This document shows positions 1-9,808 of a stretch of 64,000 bases of DNA, one piece after another. Source of the stretch: Buddleja alternifolia. Its lineage: Eukaryota; Streptophyta; Magnoliopsida; Lamiales; Scrophulariaceae. The translations under genes were made by a program, and so were the position numbers. Position 1 is the stretch's first letter. The number at the start of each line of letters is the position of its first letter. A model generated the notes under the pieces. The model saw nothing but the letters and a program-made list of their open reading frames with translations. It made no database searches and was not told the DNA's origin. The stretch spans positions 27,475,022-27,539,021 of the forward strand of contig CM033399.1 in assembly GCA_019426215.1 (NCBI GenBank). The letters are read 5' to 3'.

Positions 1-1768
1 GAAGCCCCAGGACAGAGTGGCAGGAGGCAAGGAGGAGTACAATGCATTTTTCTACTCACTTGTTTCTACAGACACTCAGGTTTCTTGGTCTTCTACCATA
101 TAAAAACCAGTGGCTTTTTCACTTATTGTTAATTCCCTGGAATTCACTCTACTTATTGATGTAGGAAATGTATTACTCAACCAAAAGGCAGCAGTTTTTG
201 ATTGACCAGGGTTATAGTTTTAAGGTACAGTCTTCGTCATGCCTAAATCATTTATGTCCTTTGTATTTTATGTTTTTTGTCCTCTAGTTATCCCGGTATC
301 TATGCTCGTACAATTATATGCTTTCGTTGTGAAGATGTTTCATTTGATAATGGCATCATTGATCTTTTTCAATTCCATGTTTATTTAAGTCACATATATA
401 TGTGATGGTGGTTTGTAATAGATTTAGGAATTCTAAAATTTTCAAATCAACCTAGCAAATACAAAACGAAAAATCAAATGAAATGACAAAATAGCTTAAC
501 TATGGAAAGATCCGAGCAAATTTTATTCGTCTACCATTTCATTTACTACCTTGATGTTGGTGATGTTCTTTAAGTGAGGAAGAATGGTCCTTTGGGTGAT
601 GGATCTTCATTGTACAAAAAAGCGAAACGAACTAGAAAATTCGTACTTTGTTAGATCTATGCTGCGACAACTTGGGAAACTACTCGCTGAAGCTTATTTT
701 TGGGATCTTATAGCTTATAGATGTCTTAAGAGCTTATAAACTCCAAACCTTTATCTTAATAAAGTTTCAAACTCTTCCGTTTTTGCGTATAACCTCTTTA
801 GAGGTTATAAGATGGTGTGGCCGTTCGTAAACGGTGTTTGTGAGCTATGAAGGTATCATTGTTTCCACTCCACTTTATGTATTTTTTTTTTCATTTTTTT
901 TTTTTGGTTTTGTATTTCTTGGGTCAAATTTACTATTTTTTTTTTTTGTAACCACCATCTTTTTTTTTTTTTTGGGTTACAGTAAACCATCATCACATGA
1001 ATGTTGATACGGGCAAATATCTATAACTCATAAAAATAGAATAAAACAAATACAAGGAGCAGTTGTAGCTCATTGATGCAGACCGCATTCCTTCTACTTT
1101 TTCACTTTCTAATTGGTTTCCAGGTAATTACGAGCCTGCCTCCTGCTGATACAGGACCCGAGTTGAGTTATCATCGTCTTGATGATCAGCTTGCACTTCT
1201 TGGAAAGGTTTTTATTCTTCATTATTTACTTGTCTTTTCCACACCTGTTAGAGAGAAGAATTGTCACTTCGAATGCTAGCTAATATACTCTTGTTCACAA
1301 AAAGGTGCTGAGTGCTGGTGATGATGCAGTCGGTTTGGAGCAACTAGAAGAAGATGCAGATGACATTGCTCTTCAGAAAGCCCGTCGCTATGCTGGCTCC
1401 ATGAGTGCAATGTCCGGAGCCAGTGGAATGGTTTATATGGAATATAGGTACGAATTCTGAGAAAAATAAAAACAATTTATTTATCCATCTCCTAGTTTAA
1501 CGCAAGATAATTATGGGATCTTTACTGATTGTAACAAGGACTACTTTTATTTTCTGTTTTTTTCATAATTAACTGTGGCAGCTCTCTACTTTATGAGGTT
1601 TTAATGTGGAGGTTTTGAATTATTCCGTTTTGTCGAGTGTTGCACTATTTATCTTACAATCTCGTATCATTTATTCGCAGTACCGGGAAAAAGCTTCACG
1701 GCAAGATGAAGAGCAAGCCTAAGGATCCGGCTAAGAGGCACCAGTTATTTAAGAAACGTTTCGGTTGA
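1..1768 (+). CDS. XPB: XPB/ERCC3 DNA helicase subunit of TFIIH, 3' end (five last exons)
   Basis: XPB is the 3'-5' DNA translocase of TFIIH, acting in nucleus at promoter opening and nucleotide excision repair. Exons read from the sequence are 2-79 (codon phase starts at base 2), 165-224, 1124-1207, 1305-1447 and 1681-1768 (TGA). All introns are GT-AG. Translated pieces match the conserved XPB C-terminus: EYNAFFYSLVSTDTQ, then YYSTKRQQFLIDQGYSFK, SYHRLDDQLALLGK, an acidic stretch with LEQLEEDADDIALQKARR, and a basic tail ending KRHQLFKKRFG. The serine codon joining exons four and five is split AG/T. Helicase motifs lie upstream of the window. Nothing looks broken, so this end appears functional. 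Recognition comes from remembered family sequence, not a search. Confidence 0.93.
225..1123 (+). other. Long XPB intron with T-tracts and a MITE-like palindrome
   Basis: This 0.9-kb intron is much longer than its neighbours (80-1120 region introns of about 85-235 bases). It holds a perfect 22-base inverted repeat at 788-809 (TATAACCTCT, two bases, AGAGGTTATA) within a segment rich in CTTATA words, and several T runs of 10-15 between about 880 and 975. The palindrome and T runs suggest an old miniature transposon insertion, but no target duplication was found. Confidence 0.5.
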
Positions 1769-2174
1769 TCAGTCATAGATGCATCATGCAGAATGTTATA
1801 TGTTCTTCGTTGTGTTTGTAGTGAAAACAAGGAAATAGCAGAGATATTGTAATCTGAAAGAAGGAAAAACATTGAAGTATCTGCTAATTTTATATAATAT
1901 AGACATGATTTTGGTCGTGGCTTGATAGTTTTATACTTGTTGGTAAGATCCGAGATTAAAATATAGCACTATATCGTGGTTAATGAACATACGTGTACTT
2001 TGTTTCTTGTAAACCAGTTTTATCTATCCATAATAACTTTGTTCATATCCGAAGCATAGTAGTATACAATTTTAATTTTAGTTGCATATATTTGAGATGT
2101 AGCTTAATTTTGTCATTTTCTTTGAAGTTAAGAAGACAAACGAAACTTTGTTGTGTATTTTTTCATATGAACTG
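1769..2174. other. XPB 3' UTR and AT-rich spacer
   Basis: This stretch follows the XPB stop. It should contain the 3' UTR and polyadenylation region; no canonical AATAAA is obvious, which is common in plants. No other coding or repeat signal was seen. Confidence 0.5.
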
Positions 2175-2953
2175 AGTGGATGGGAAGGTCTTAAATTTCG
2201 ATTTCGCAATAGATATCGATATAGTAAATTTACAGAAATTTTCATGAAAATTTCGGGGATATTTAAAATTTTAATTTTGATTTTAAAGAAATCATGGAAA
2301 TTTATAGAAATATTCGAAAATTTACAATAAAATTTTGGGTAACTTTAGTTATTATAATTATACATCTTTTACATCAATAATATTCTATATATAATATATG
2401 GATAATGAATTGGTTAAATAATATCACTAAAAACTGTTGTGAAAAATATGAAATAAATATAATTTGATAGTAAGCTAATAACCAAATCTCATGAGAACTT
2501 CATTAAAATAAAATGTATCAAGATTTAAGTAAAAATTACTTCTCAATACCACATTGAGTTTTTCGGAGGTCGAAATCGCTATCACTAGTATCTGTCCTAC
2601 CTCTACTTTCATATTGCAAGTGAAAATTATTAGTTACATGTTGACAATATTCCGCCCATGACATGAAATGTTGGCAGTATTGTATATAATGATGATGATG
2701 ATGATATCCTTCTAGTGTTGAATCTTGAAGAACTCCAATAGAGTAGTACAATTTCTTCAATTATATTCATTTTTAGCTTTTTGCTTTACTGCTTCTTGTG
2801 GTTGGGGGGTAAGTGGTAGGTGTGGTCCTTACCAAGTATAAATATAATTTTCTAATTATATAATATCTAAAAATATAGAAAAACAATTATTTAAAAATAT
2901 ATAAAAAAATTTTGGCCAAAATTTCAGTTTCGGCGAATGTTTTGAGAAATATC

Positions 2954-3196
2954 GGCTGTGTTTGTTTCTATTTTGAGGTTTTTTTTTGTAAAAATTTTGG
3001 TGAAAAAGTTTATCGGGAGTTGTGTATTTTGATGAAAATGTGTTTGGTTTTGTATTTGATTTTATTTTCAGAAGAGACAAAAGTTACTGTAACAGTTAAA
3101 TCATGTAAGTTTTTGTCTGAAAAGTAGTGTTTATAATTAGTTAATGATTGAAAAATATAATATAATATAAGTTTTAAGTGATTGTAATATTATGGT

Positions 3197-3236
<40 letters not shown>

Positions 3237-3388
3237 AGTTGATGTAATTAGTAGGCACCCTAAAGTAGACACACATAGGAAGACAATAGATGATAAATTT
3301 TTTGACAAAAAAAGTCCTTTTTGGTCAAAAAACATAAAGCAAACAGGTTTTTGCCAAAATTTGTTTGAAAACAAAAATAAACACTGCC
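2954..3388. repeat. MITE-like inverted-repeat unit, copy 1
   Basis: The left end GGCTGTGTTTGTTTCTATTT is mirrored at the right end by an imperfect inverted copy finishing in AAACACTGCC (about 22 of 25 positions by eye). The interior includes a TA microsatellite at 3200-3233. Bases about 2993-3197 are repeated directly at about 3553-3757, inside copy 2. No flanking target duplication was found. Confidence 0.5.
3200..3233. repeat. (TA)n microsatellite
   Basis: An uninterrupted run of alternating T and A of about 34 bases. A shorter TA run lies near 3756-3769 at the corresponding place in the second repeat unit. Confidence 0.9.
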
Positions 3389-3522
3389 ATTGGGTTTCGG
3401 TAAAATTTGTTGGAAAATTTTGGGTTTCGGTCGAAATTTCGGAAGATATTCTGCAAAATTGGATCGAAGGTTTGATTTCGCTTCGGAACCCTCCGAAATC
3501 CGAAATTTCGATCGAAATTTTG

Positions 3523-5060
3523 GACTTTGTTTGCTTTTATTTTGGGGATTTTTTTTGGTGAAAAAGTTTATTGGGAGTTGTGCACTTTGATGAGAATGTG
3601 TTTGGTTTTGTGTTTGATTTTATTTTCAGAAGAGACAAAAATTACTGTAACAGTCAAATCATGTAAGTTTTTGTCTTAAAAGTTGTGTTTATAATTAGTT
3701 AATGATTGAAAAATATAATATAAAATAAGTTTTAAATGATTGTAATATTATGATTATATATATATATATTGTAGTTGATGTAATTAAATAAATAAGAGTT
3801 ATGTGTATAATTGTGTATATATACACAATTTAAAATATATAAGAGTTATGTGTAAATTTTAAAATATGGGATAATTACATTTGGGCCCCGAGGTATTGCC
3901 TAATTACAAAAAAAAAATCTTCTAATTCAAAAAATTACATCTAACATCCATTCCGTCTATTCTATTTAACATTGAGCACCTTTTGTTAGAATTTCAGTAC
4001 GACGCCATTAAATTTTTTGATGGGCTTCCGAAATACCCCTGACTTTTTTTAAACCTAAAAAAAGCAGCCTTTTCAGATAATTATACCTTTTAGGTGTTTT
4101 TTGTAACGTTTTATAAAAGTATAGGCGTTGTATGTATTGCTGTGTATGTAAAGTAAACAAATTATTATTGTATAAAAAATATTATGAATTTTACATATTA
4201 AACCTAAAAAAGCAGCTTTTTCAGATAATTATTATTTTGCATAATTTTAATTACATTATCGATTTTAATATTATTTTGACATATAAAAACTTACATTAGC
4301 TAATTACACAACATTATTGTATAATTTTCAGATTTTCAAAATAAAATAAACGTATATATTGTTTTTTGTTTCCAGGAAAATAAACAAATATTATTTAGTA
4401 TTTTATTTGAATTTATTTTTGATAAATTTCAGAAATAAAACAAAGTAGTATTTTTTTATTTTCAAGAAATAAATCAATAAAAATATTAAATTCCTAATAA
4501 AAAATAAATTTTAAGAAAAGGAAAAAAATGGGGAAGAAGACAACAGTCATGGCTGTCTTCTTCACCAAACTTCAAAAACCAAAAATGGAGACCACCCCCC
4601 TCCGCCAACCGCTCCACCACCACATCTTCCACAACCACCCAACATCCCCGGCCCCCCTTGTGCCGCCGCCACAGCCACCGCCACCGCCCAACTCGCATAC
4701 GGGTATGGAAAAATTACCGATCCCGTTTTGCTCTTCAAATGGGTTTGCAATTTTTGCATATCTCATCAATTCTTGAAATGGGTTTGCGAAATTGCACTTC
4801 CCTTTGCCAAATTCTTCAAATGAATTTCCCCAATTTCTAAGGTGAAAACATACATATATATATATATATATACATACACATATATTACTACTTTTCTTTT
4901 AACTGTAATTTTTTATTTTAAAGTAGACAGACATGAAAGTCAAAAGCTGACAATTGTTTTGGCCAAAAAAAGTCTTTTTTGGCCAAATAAACATAAACCA
5001 AACGAGTTTTGACAAGAAATTTTGGCCAAAATAAGTTTGAAAACAAAAACAAACACAGTC
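3523..5060. repeat. MITE-like inverted-repeat unit, copy 2, carrying an insertion
   Basis: The left end GACTTTGTTTGCTTTTATTT is mirrored by AAAACAAAAACAAACACAGTC at 5040-5060. The first 250 bases and the last 150 match copy 1, but about 1.1 kb between roughly 3790 and 4915 has no counterpart there and looks like a later insertion. That insert includes GGATAATTACATTTGGGCCC near 3868, an A-rich tract and a low-complexity CCACC-rich stretch around 4590-4690. Confidence 0.45.
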
Positions 5061-5599
5061 TTGGTGTTTCAACCGAAATTTAAGACCATAGTGGATGGTT
5101 TAAGTACACTTTCCCATTAGCAACATTTATATATGTGATTACAACTATCATGAAAGTGCACTACCCATCACTGATAAGTGAGAAGTTTAAGGTCTGCAGT
5201 AGTGCACTACCATCATGAAAGCGCACCCATCTAATCTAAATTACCCCCAAACTATTTCTAATCACTTTTCACAGGATAGTTGCAAATATAGTCTAAAATT
5301 GTACAAGGCCTTGCATTGAATGTCCCATTTGGGACTCATTAGATAAAAAGTATACAAATACCCTTACTAAGGCATGATAATAAAACAAAAATTTTTTTTA
5401 GCATTTGTGAAATTTCTTTTATACCCTTACTGAAAATATGGAATAAAAGAAAATAAAAATCAGGACTTTGTAAATGTCTATTAGCCTTTCATGAGTTTGA
5501 ATTAAAAAAAAAAACAAAAATTGAATAAAATGAAATTGCATTGCTGCTTGCGATTTCTGCCATTTTCCCCCAAAACGTTCAAATCAGATTCTTCAATTA

Positions 5600-5975
5600 G
5601 GATTCTTTAATTAGGGTTCTTCAATTCAATTGATTCCAATTTCTTTACAATTGATTCGTATTTCCCAAAGAAGACTTGCGACATTGTTGTCCTTTTATCG
5701 CGGAAGGTTCGAATTTGTTTTTTCCCTAGAGAAGAGTTGCGCCATTGTTTCGCAGAGAAGAATGCAATTTGATGATTCGAATTCGATTTTTGTAGTTTTT
5801 GGAGGTGCAATTGGTAGGGATTTTGAATTAGGGTTCTTCAATGGATTCCAAATTCTGTACAATTAATTGATGTTTCCCATAGAAGACTGGCGACATTGCT
5901 GTCCTGTTTTGCGGAAGACTTCAATTTGACGATTCCAAATCGATTTTTGTAATTTTTGGAGGTGCAATCTGTATC
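5600..5975. repeat. Diverged tandem duplication (period about 210-220 bp)
   Basis: The order 'TTAGGGTTCTTCAAT, TTCCAATTTCTTTACAATTGA, CCCAAAGAAGACTTGCGACATTG, GATTCGAATTCGATTTTTGTA, TTTTTGGAGGTGCAAT' occurs from about 5613 to 5812. It recurs with substitutions from about 5830 to 5970. The second copy ends just before AATAG|GTAAATT, a plausible splice donor near 5994, and the region could be a duplicated 5' UTR exon of the fragment at 6188-6632. Confidence 0.5.
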
Positions 5976-6187
5976 CAATCGAGCCGAATAATAGGTAAAT
6001 TTGTTCATTATTAAAACAACATAATATAGGTTTCTTGATAGTTTCTCCGACATGCCCACTAAATGGAATGGAATGTTAAATTGAATGTGTTAAGAGTATT
6101 ACATGTTAATTGGAATGTGTTCAGAGTTGAATAAATAAATTATGAAATTGTTCTAACTACAAACATAAATTATGTGCCTTTTTTTTC

Positions 6188-6632
6188 ATGTTCCAGTTTT
6201 GTAGGAAAATGTCAGATAATCTGTTATACTATCGATACGATAGTAAGTGGCAGATGAAAGATGGAGATGTTAGTGGAGCATATGAATGGATTTCAAATAA
6301 TAATTTTGCATTGATTAACACAATAATTGGAGAAGAGGGCGTTCATTTTAACACGGTAATAATTTTCAATTTTCATGATTGTATATTTCAAAGGGCTCCT
6401 TTTAAAAAGGAGGAGTATGACATTAAAGTGAAGTTATATCCCTTTGTCCTATGAATGTTTAACCCCTATATATATAGTCGGTGATTTTGATTTAAGGTGT
6501 TATCTTATGGACTAATGTCGGCTATCAAAATGTAGAAACATTGTCCATGTTGAGCTTATTAAAAAGACGGTTCCTATTGAAAATAACATTTTTTGCATTG
6601 ATGTTGAAAATGATTTTGTTGAAAATGCCATA
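6188..6632 (+). pseudogene. Decayed N-terminal fragment resembling a MULE transposase
   Basis: After a polypyrimidine tract and TTCCAG near 6195, an ORF runs from the ATG at 6208 to 6454 and includes YYRYDSKWQ, YEWISNNN and YDIKVKLYPFV. Beyond a stop, another frame at about 6482-6632 gives GDFDLRCYLMD, then CRNIVHVELIKKT. The sequence pattern (Tyr/Trp start, 'YDIK.K', 'DFDL..YL', 'V.VEL') resembles the N-terminal domain of plant Mutator-like transposases. No catalytic domain follows, because Athila-1 begins at 6746. The family call is tentative; a degraded host gene is possible. Confidence 0.35.
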
Positions 6633-6690
6633 TAATTTATCTAATAAATTAAAACTCTCAGAAGAAATAATAGAAATTTCTTTTCTTCAT

Positions 6691-6734
6691 TTTTCTCTCT
6701 CATGTACTAATTAATTAGTACATGAGAGAGAAAA
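6691..6734. repeat. Perfect 44-bp palindrome
   Basis: The arm TTTTCTCTCTCATGTACTAA is followed by TTAA and then the exact reverse complement of the arm. It could extrude as a cruciform. It ends only 11 bases before the Athila-1 left LTR and 6 before its target duplication. Confidence 0.95.
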
Positions 6735-6745
6735 TAATATATAAT

Positions 6746-8158
6746 TGACATGACAAAATCCTAGCAAGAGAACTAGGTCGCGTAAGTAGTAAAGTGGACG
6801 TTAAGTCCGGGTTTATCGTCTCAACAGGGACAACTACTATCTAAGTATCAAGACTACTGTATTACTCTTTTCTAAGTTAGCTCGGTCGATAAGAGGTTGA
6901 TTTAAACTAATTATCAAAAAACAAGAAAATAAACTAATGCAACTTCAAACCAATCAAAGGGAGAAAGCGATAGAGAGAAGCGATCAAGACACGTGGTTCA
7001 ACCATTTATGTATTTTGATTGTGATTAAGGTTCTAATGGATTTAGCCAAGGCGAAATTCCCTAACATACGTACTACCCAATCTCTGGGCATAGCAACCCT
7101 ACCTTAGTTAACAATTTCCTATATATCTCTATATGAAAACCCGTCTTAACAAAGACGCATTTAAGGTCTAGGAATTCCCCACTTGAATGGAAAGCCACCT
7201 AAAAAAACCGAGTCTATCTCTAGTCGGTTTAACTATAGGGTATTTAATGTTTATATCTTCCCTAGGTTATTATCTCTCGATCTCTAACCTAGGCATTTTA
7301 TCGAACACTTGGTGATCAAACAAGTGAAGCATTGAGATCAACTATTGAATACATAACTAAAACCAACATTAATCCAATAAAAACCAAAGCAAGAACAATC
7401 AAAATAACATAAACGGCCTAGCCATGGCCTTAATCAAATAAGTTTAGCTCATGTTCACGTCACAAATATGGATTTGAATCATACAAGTCAAGTAAAGAGT
7501 TGGACAAATTTAAGAAATAAAGATAGAACAACTCCCGAATAACCGTGATGAATTCGATCTCTCGATGAATTCTCCGTCTTCTTTCGAATTCGGGCTTTCA
7601 AAGAGACGTTATGACCTTTGATTCTTGCTCCGAAGTGCTTCTCTCCCCCTCCTTGGGTTGTGGCTGATATGTGGAGAGTTTAGGGTGTATTTTTGGCCTC
7701 CAAAAATGCCTCCTCAGTTGTGCCCTAGCTGCTGGACTTGTTGAAATATATATAGGGTTCAAAACAGGGCATCCACACCCAGGCGTGCCAAAGGCCACGC
7801 CCAGGTGTGAATAAATCTGTCCCTCACGCCCAGGCGTGATGGACAGAACCGTTTTCTCTTTGCGCAGAAATCTTGTTTTCTTCATAACTTTCTCCACAGA
7901 CCTCCAATTTGAGTGATTCAAGTTGTCACGTGAAGCTAACACAGTTTTATACAACTTTGTAGAAGGACATTCCCTCAAAATCGGTCTCTAAGGATACATA
8001 AATTCGGTGTGTTCCTACATTTTATGTCGATTGCAGTGATTTTTCACCTTTACTCAATAAGCACATGGATTACACGCATATGTGGCATAAATCAAGCGAT
8101 AAATGAATCTAAAACATAAATTTAAGGGCTTAAAAAGACATAAAAATGACTCTTATCA
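6746..8158 (-). repeat. Athila-1 3' LTR (left)
   Basis: The 1413-bp LTR aligns with 15421-16868. It lacks about 22 bases present at 16527-16549 (one extra palindromic word) and has an 8-base difference near 7038. A TATA-like element lies near 7745-7755 on the minus strand (CCTATATATATTTC). Palindromic words of the CACGCCCAGGCGTG type occur at 7774-7787, 7796-7809 and 7825-7838. Confidence 0.93.
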
Positions 8159-8195
8159 ACCCCCCCACACTTATCAATTGCTCGCCCTCGAGCGA
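8159..8195 (-). promoter_or_regulatory. Athila-1 3' polypurine tract with upstream hairpin
   Basis: On the minus strand a G-rich purine tract (AAGTGTGGGGGGGTT) directly abuts the LTR start TGATAAGAG, as expected for plus-strand priming. About 8 bases upstream is an inverted repeat (plus strand 8178-8195, TTGCTCG-CCCT-CGAGCGA). Confidence 0.8.
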
Positions 8196-9438
8196 TAAAA
8201 CAATACGAAACAGAAATCCACCATCAATCAAAAGGGAGAGATGAAAAGAAAACTACTAACTAATCTCGCTTTCGTGGAGTATACGATTGCACTTAGCTCA
8301 TGCAATAAGCCTTTAAACCTTTTAGTTACCGCAAAGGATGAGTTATAGTCTCGTGAGGGTTTGCAGACGATATACCCACAAAATCAAAGGATTTTCAACC
8401 CCGACCAACCAACACAAATCAATATGATCAATAGTAAAACAATGACATGAATTCATCTTTTAAAGTTCAATTGTACATGTATACACATCAAACGCTTGCT
8501 CATGTTACTTCTGACTGGAAAAGATCATCCAAAGGGTGTAGTGATAATAAGTCTAAGGTATTATAGTCAAATGGCATTCTTACCAATTCTCAGACATTCG
8601 TCCCATCTTTATCAACTTTTGATTAATCACAAGGTACAAGAATTGAAGAAAAACCTTATAGCCATTTAAGTTTCATCACTTATTTAATTTAGACTTTCAA
8701 TTTGTGAAACTTTTAACTCCATTCACAAGAGGTTAGACCGTGTGCAATGTTCGGTTCCCTTAAGCTTTCTATGACATCCTTGTAACAAGCTTTAGGCCAA
8801 TAACTCCCAAATCAGACGGCTTTAGGGTATTAAGTGTAGAGATACTCCGACGGGCTTAATGACTCGAGTGCCAAAGGCCACGAAACAAAACTAGGTCCTT
8901 ATTTCAATTCAACTTTAACTGGCTTGAGCTTAGCTCAAATTAGCATAATAGTACAGTGTATAGGCATGTTGTTTTTCGCCTCCGGTACATATTAGCCTGA
9001 CTTTTTAAGTCATACCAATTTTTCACCCGTGTACATTATTGTTAAGCATATGAAGTCAACTTCTCAACTCATAAAAATTGTAAAAAAAATCTAGGTCAAT
9101 ATTTTCGGGAAAAAGTCTTTAAGTGTTTCAAAATGGTTATCCACTCGACACCTCTACCCTCGACTCATGTGCAATTGTGAATCATCTAAGGACAATCCAA
9201 TCTTATCTAGGGTCCCACGAACAACGAAATGATATGTATAGTCCATTAACGTTCAAATTAATCAAGAATTCATGCAATCGTCTCACACTTAAACAATCTC
9301 AATGCGTTAATTTGAAAGGTTGAAATTTCTTATTTTTTTTTCTGCTTGATTTTTCTCAAAAACTTAGAGCAACATACATGCAATAGCAATGGTTTCCCCA
9401 AACTTGAGCTCAAAATAAGATCACACGACACATAGATA
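8196..9438 (-). other. Athila-1 conserved noncoding 3' region
   Basis: No ORF is supported here, yet long blocks match the equivalent parts of Athila-2 (31436-32671) and Athila-3 (41191-42433). One block reads CTTTCGTGGAGTA, a TTGCA...TGCAA hairpin, CAAAGGATGAGTTATAG, then GTGAGGGTTTGCAGACGATA. Others match around TTAGCCTGAC near 8992 and the 'TCGAGTGCCAAAGGCCACGAAA' type block near 8867. Confidence 0.7.
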
Positions 9439-9480
9439 CCCCCCCCCCCACACTTAAACTCAACATTGCCCTCAATGTTG
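9439..9480 (-). promoter_or_regulatory. Athila-1 internal second polypurine tract with hairpin
   Basis: The plus strand shows a run of C (9439-9449) followed by ACACTTAAACT and the perfect hairpin CAACATTG-CCCT-CAATGTTG (9461-9480). On the minus strand this is hairpin, short spacer, then AAGTGTGGGGGGG, the same order as the true 3' tract 1.28 kb away. Confidence 0.7.
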
Positions 9481-9752
9481 ACTCACTCATATGCACTCAA
9501 ACGGGGGTAAAAGAGAGTACTTACTAAAAGGATGCTAAAAAGCAAACCTTAATCACATGAAATCCGCTCAAAGCTCAAATTCGTAATGAAATTTTTTTCT
9601 GATCAAACTTGGCTATTACATGTCATGTACTCACAAACCAAACCATCAAAACTTAAACAAAAGCATGCCAAAAGTGCATGCTGGAACACAACAATAAGAA
9701 ACAAACTAAATAAAGCAAAAACGAAATCAAAATGAAGAGAAAACCTACAAAC

Positions 9753-9768
9753 TTGGGTTGCCTCCCAA
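9753..9768 (-). promoter_or_regulatory. Hairpin 3' of Athila-1 pol
   Basis: TTGGGAGGCAACCCAA on the minus strand forms a five-pair stem with a six-base loop. It sits about 40 bases past the pol stop and follows an AGCGCTT word. The same hairpin occurs at the same distance in Athila-2 (32979-32996) and Athila-3 (45128-45141). Confidence 0.7.
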
Positions 9769-9808
9769 TAAGCGCTGGTTTATAATCGTGAGCTTGACGT
9801 AGGGGCCA

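Larger units (their letters stand above)
2184..5089. mobile_element. Non-autonomous Mutator-like element (TIR element with 9-bp TSD)
   Basis: The word AGTGGATGG occurs directly outside both ends (2175-2183 and 5090-5098), a 9-bp target duplication as made by Mutator-like transposases. Just inside, GGTCTTAAATTTCG (2187-2200) is matched by its exact reverse complement at 5074-5087, giving a terminal inverted repeat of at least 14 bases. The interior is AT-rich, lacks a transposase, and holds two inverted-repeat units (2954-3388 and 3523-5060), repeated CGAAATTT words and TA microsatellites. The 9-bp duplication and matching ends are seen directly; the superfamily is inferred from duplication length. 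Confidence 0.62.

Noticed and set aside
1073..1279. 68-residue ORF starting MMQTAFLLLF
   Set aside because: It reads from an XPB intron through an exon into the next intron; only 1124-1207 is coding, as an XPB exon.
3178..3561. 127-residue ORF
   Set aside because: It runs through a TA microsatellite and AT-rich repeat and has no protein-like composition.
4528..4776. His/Pro-rich ORF
   Set aside because: Low-complexity CCACC sequence inside a transposon insert; open in several frames, so composition explains it.
7598..7978. Minus-strand 126-residue ORF (and its twin at 16286-16537)
   Set aside because: Both lie in the Athila-1 LTRs, in the promoter and U3 words; the frame is not kept between the two copies.
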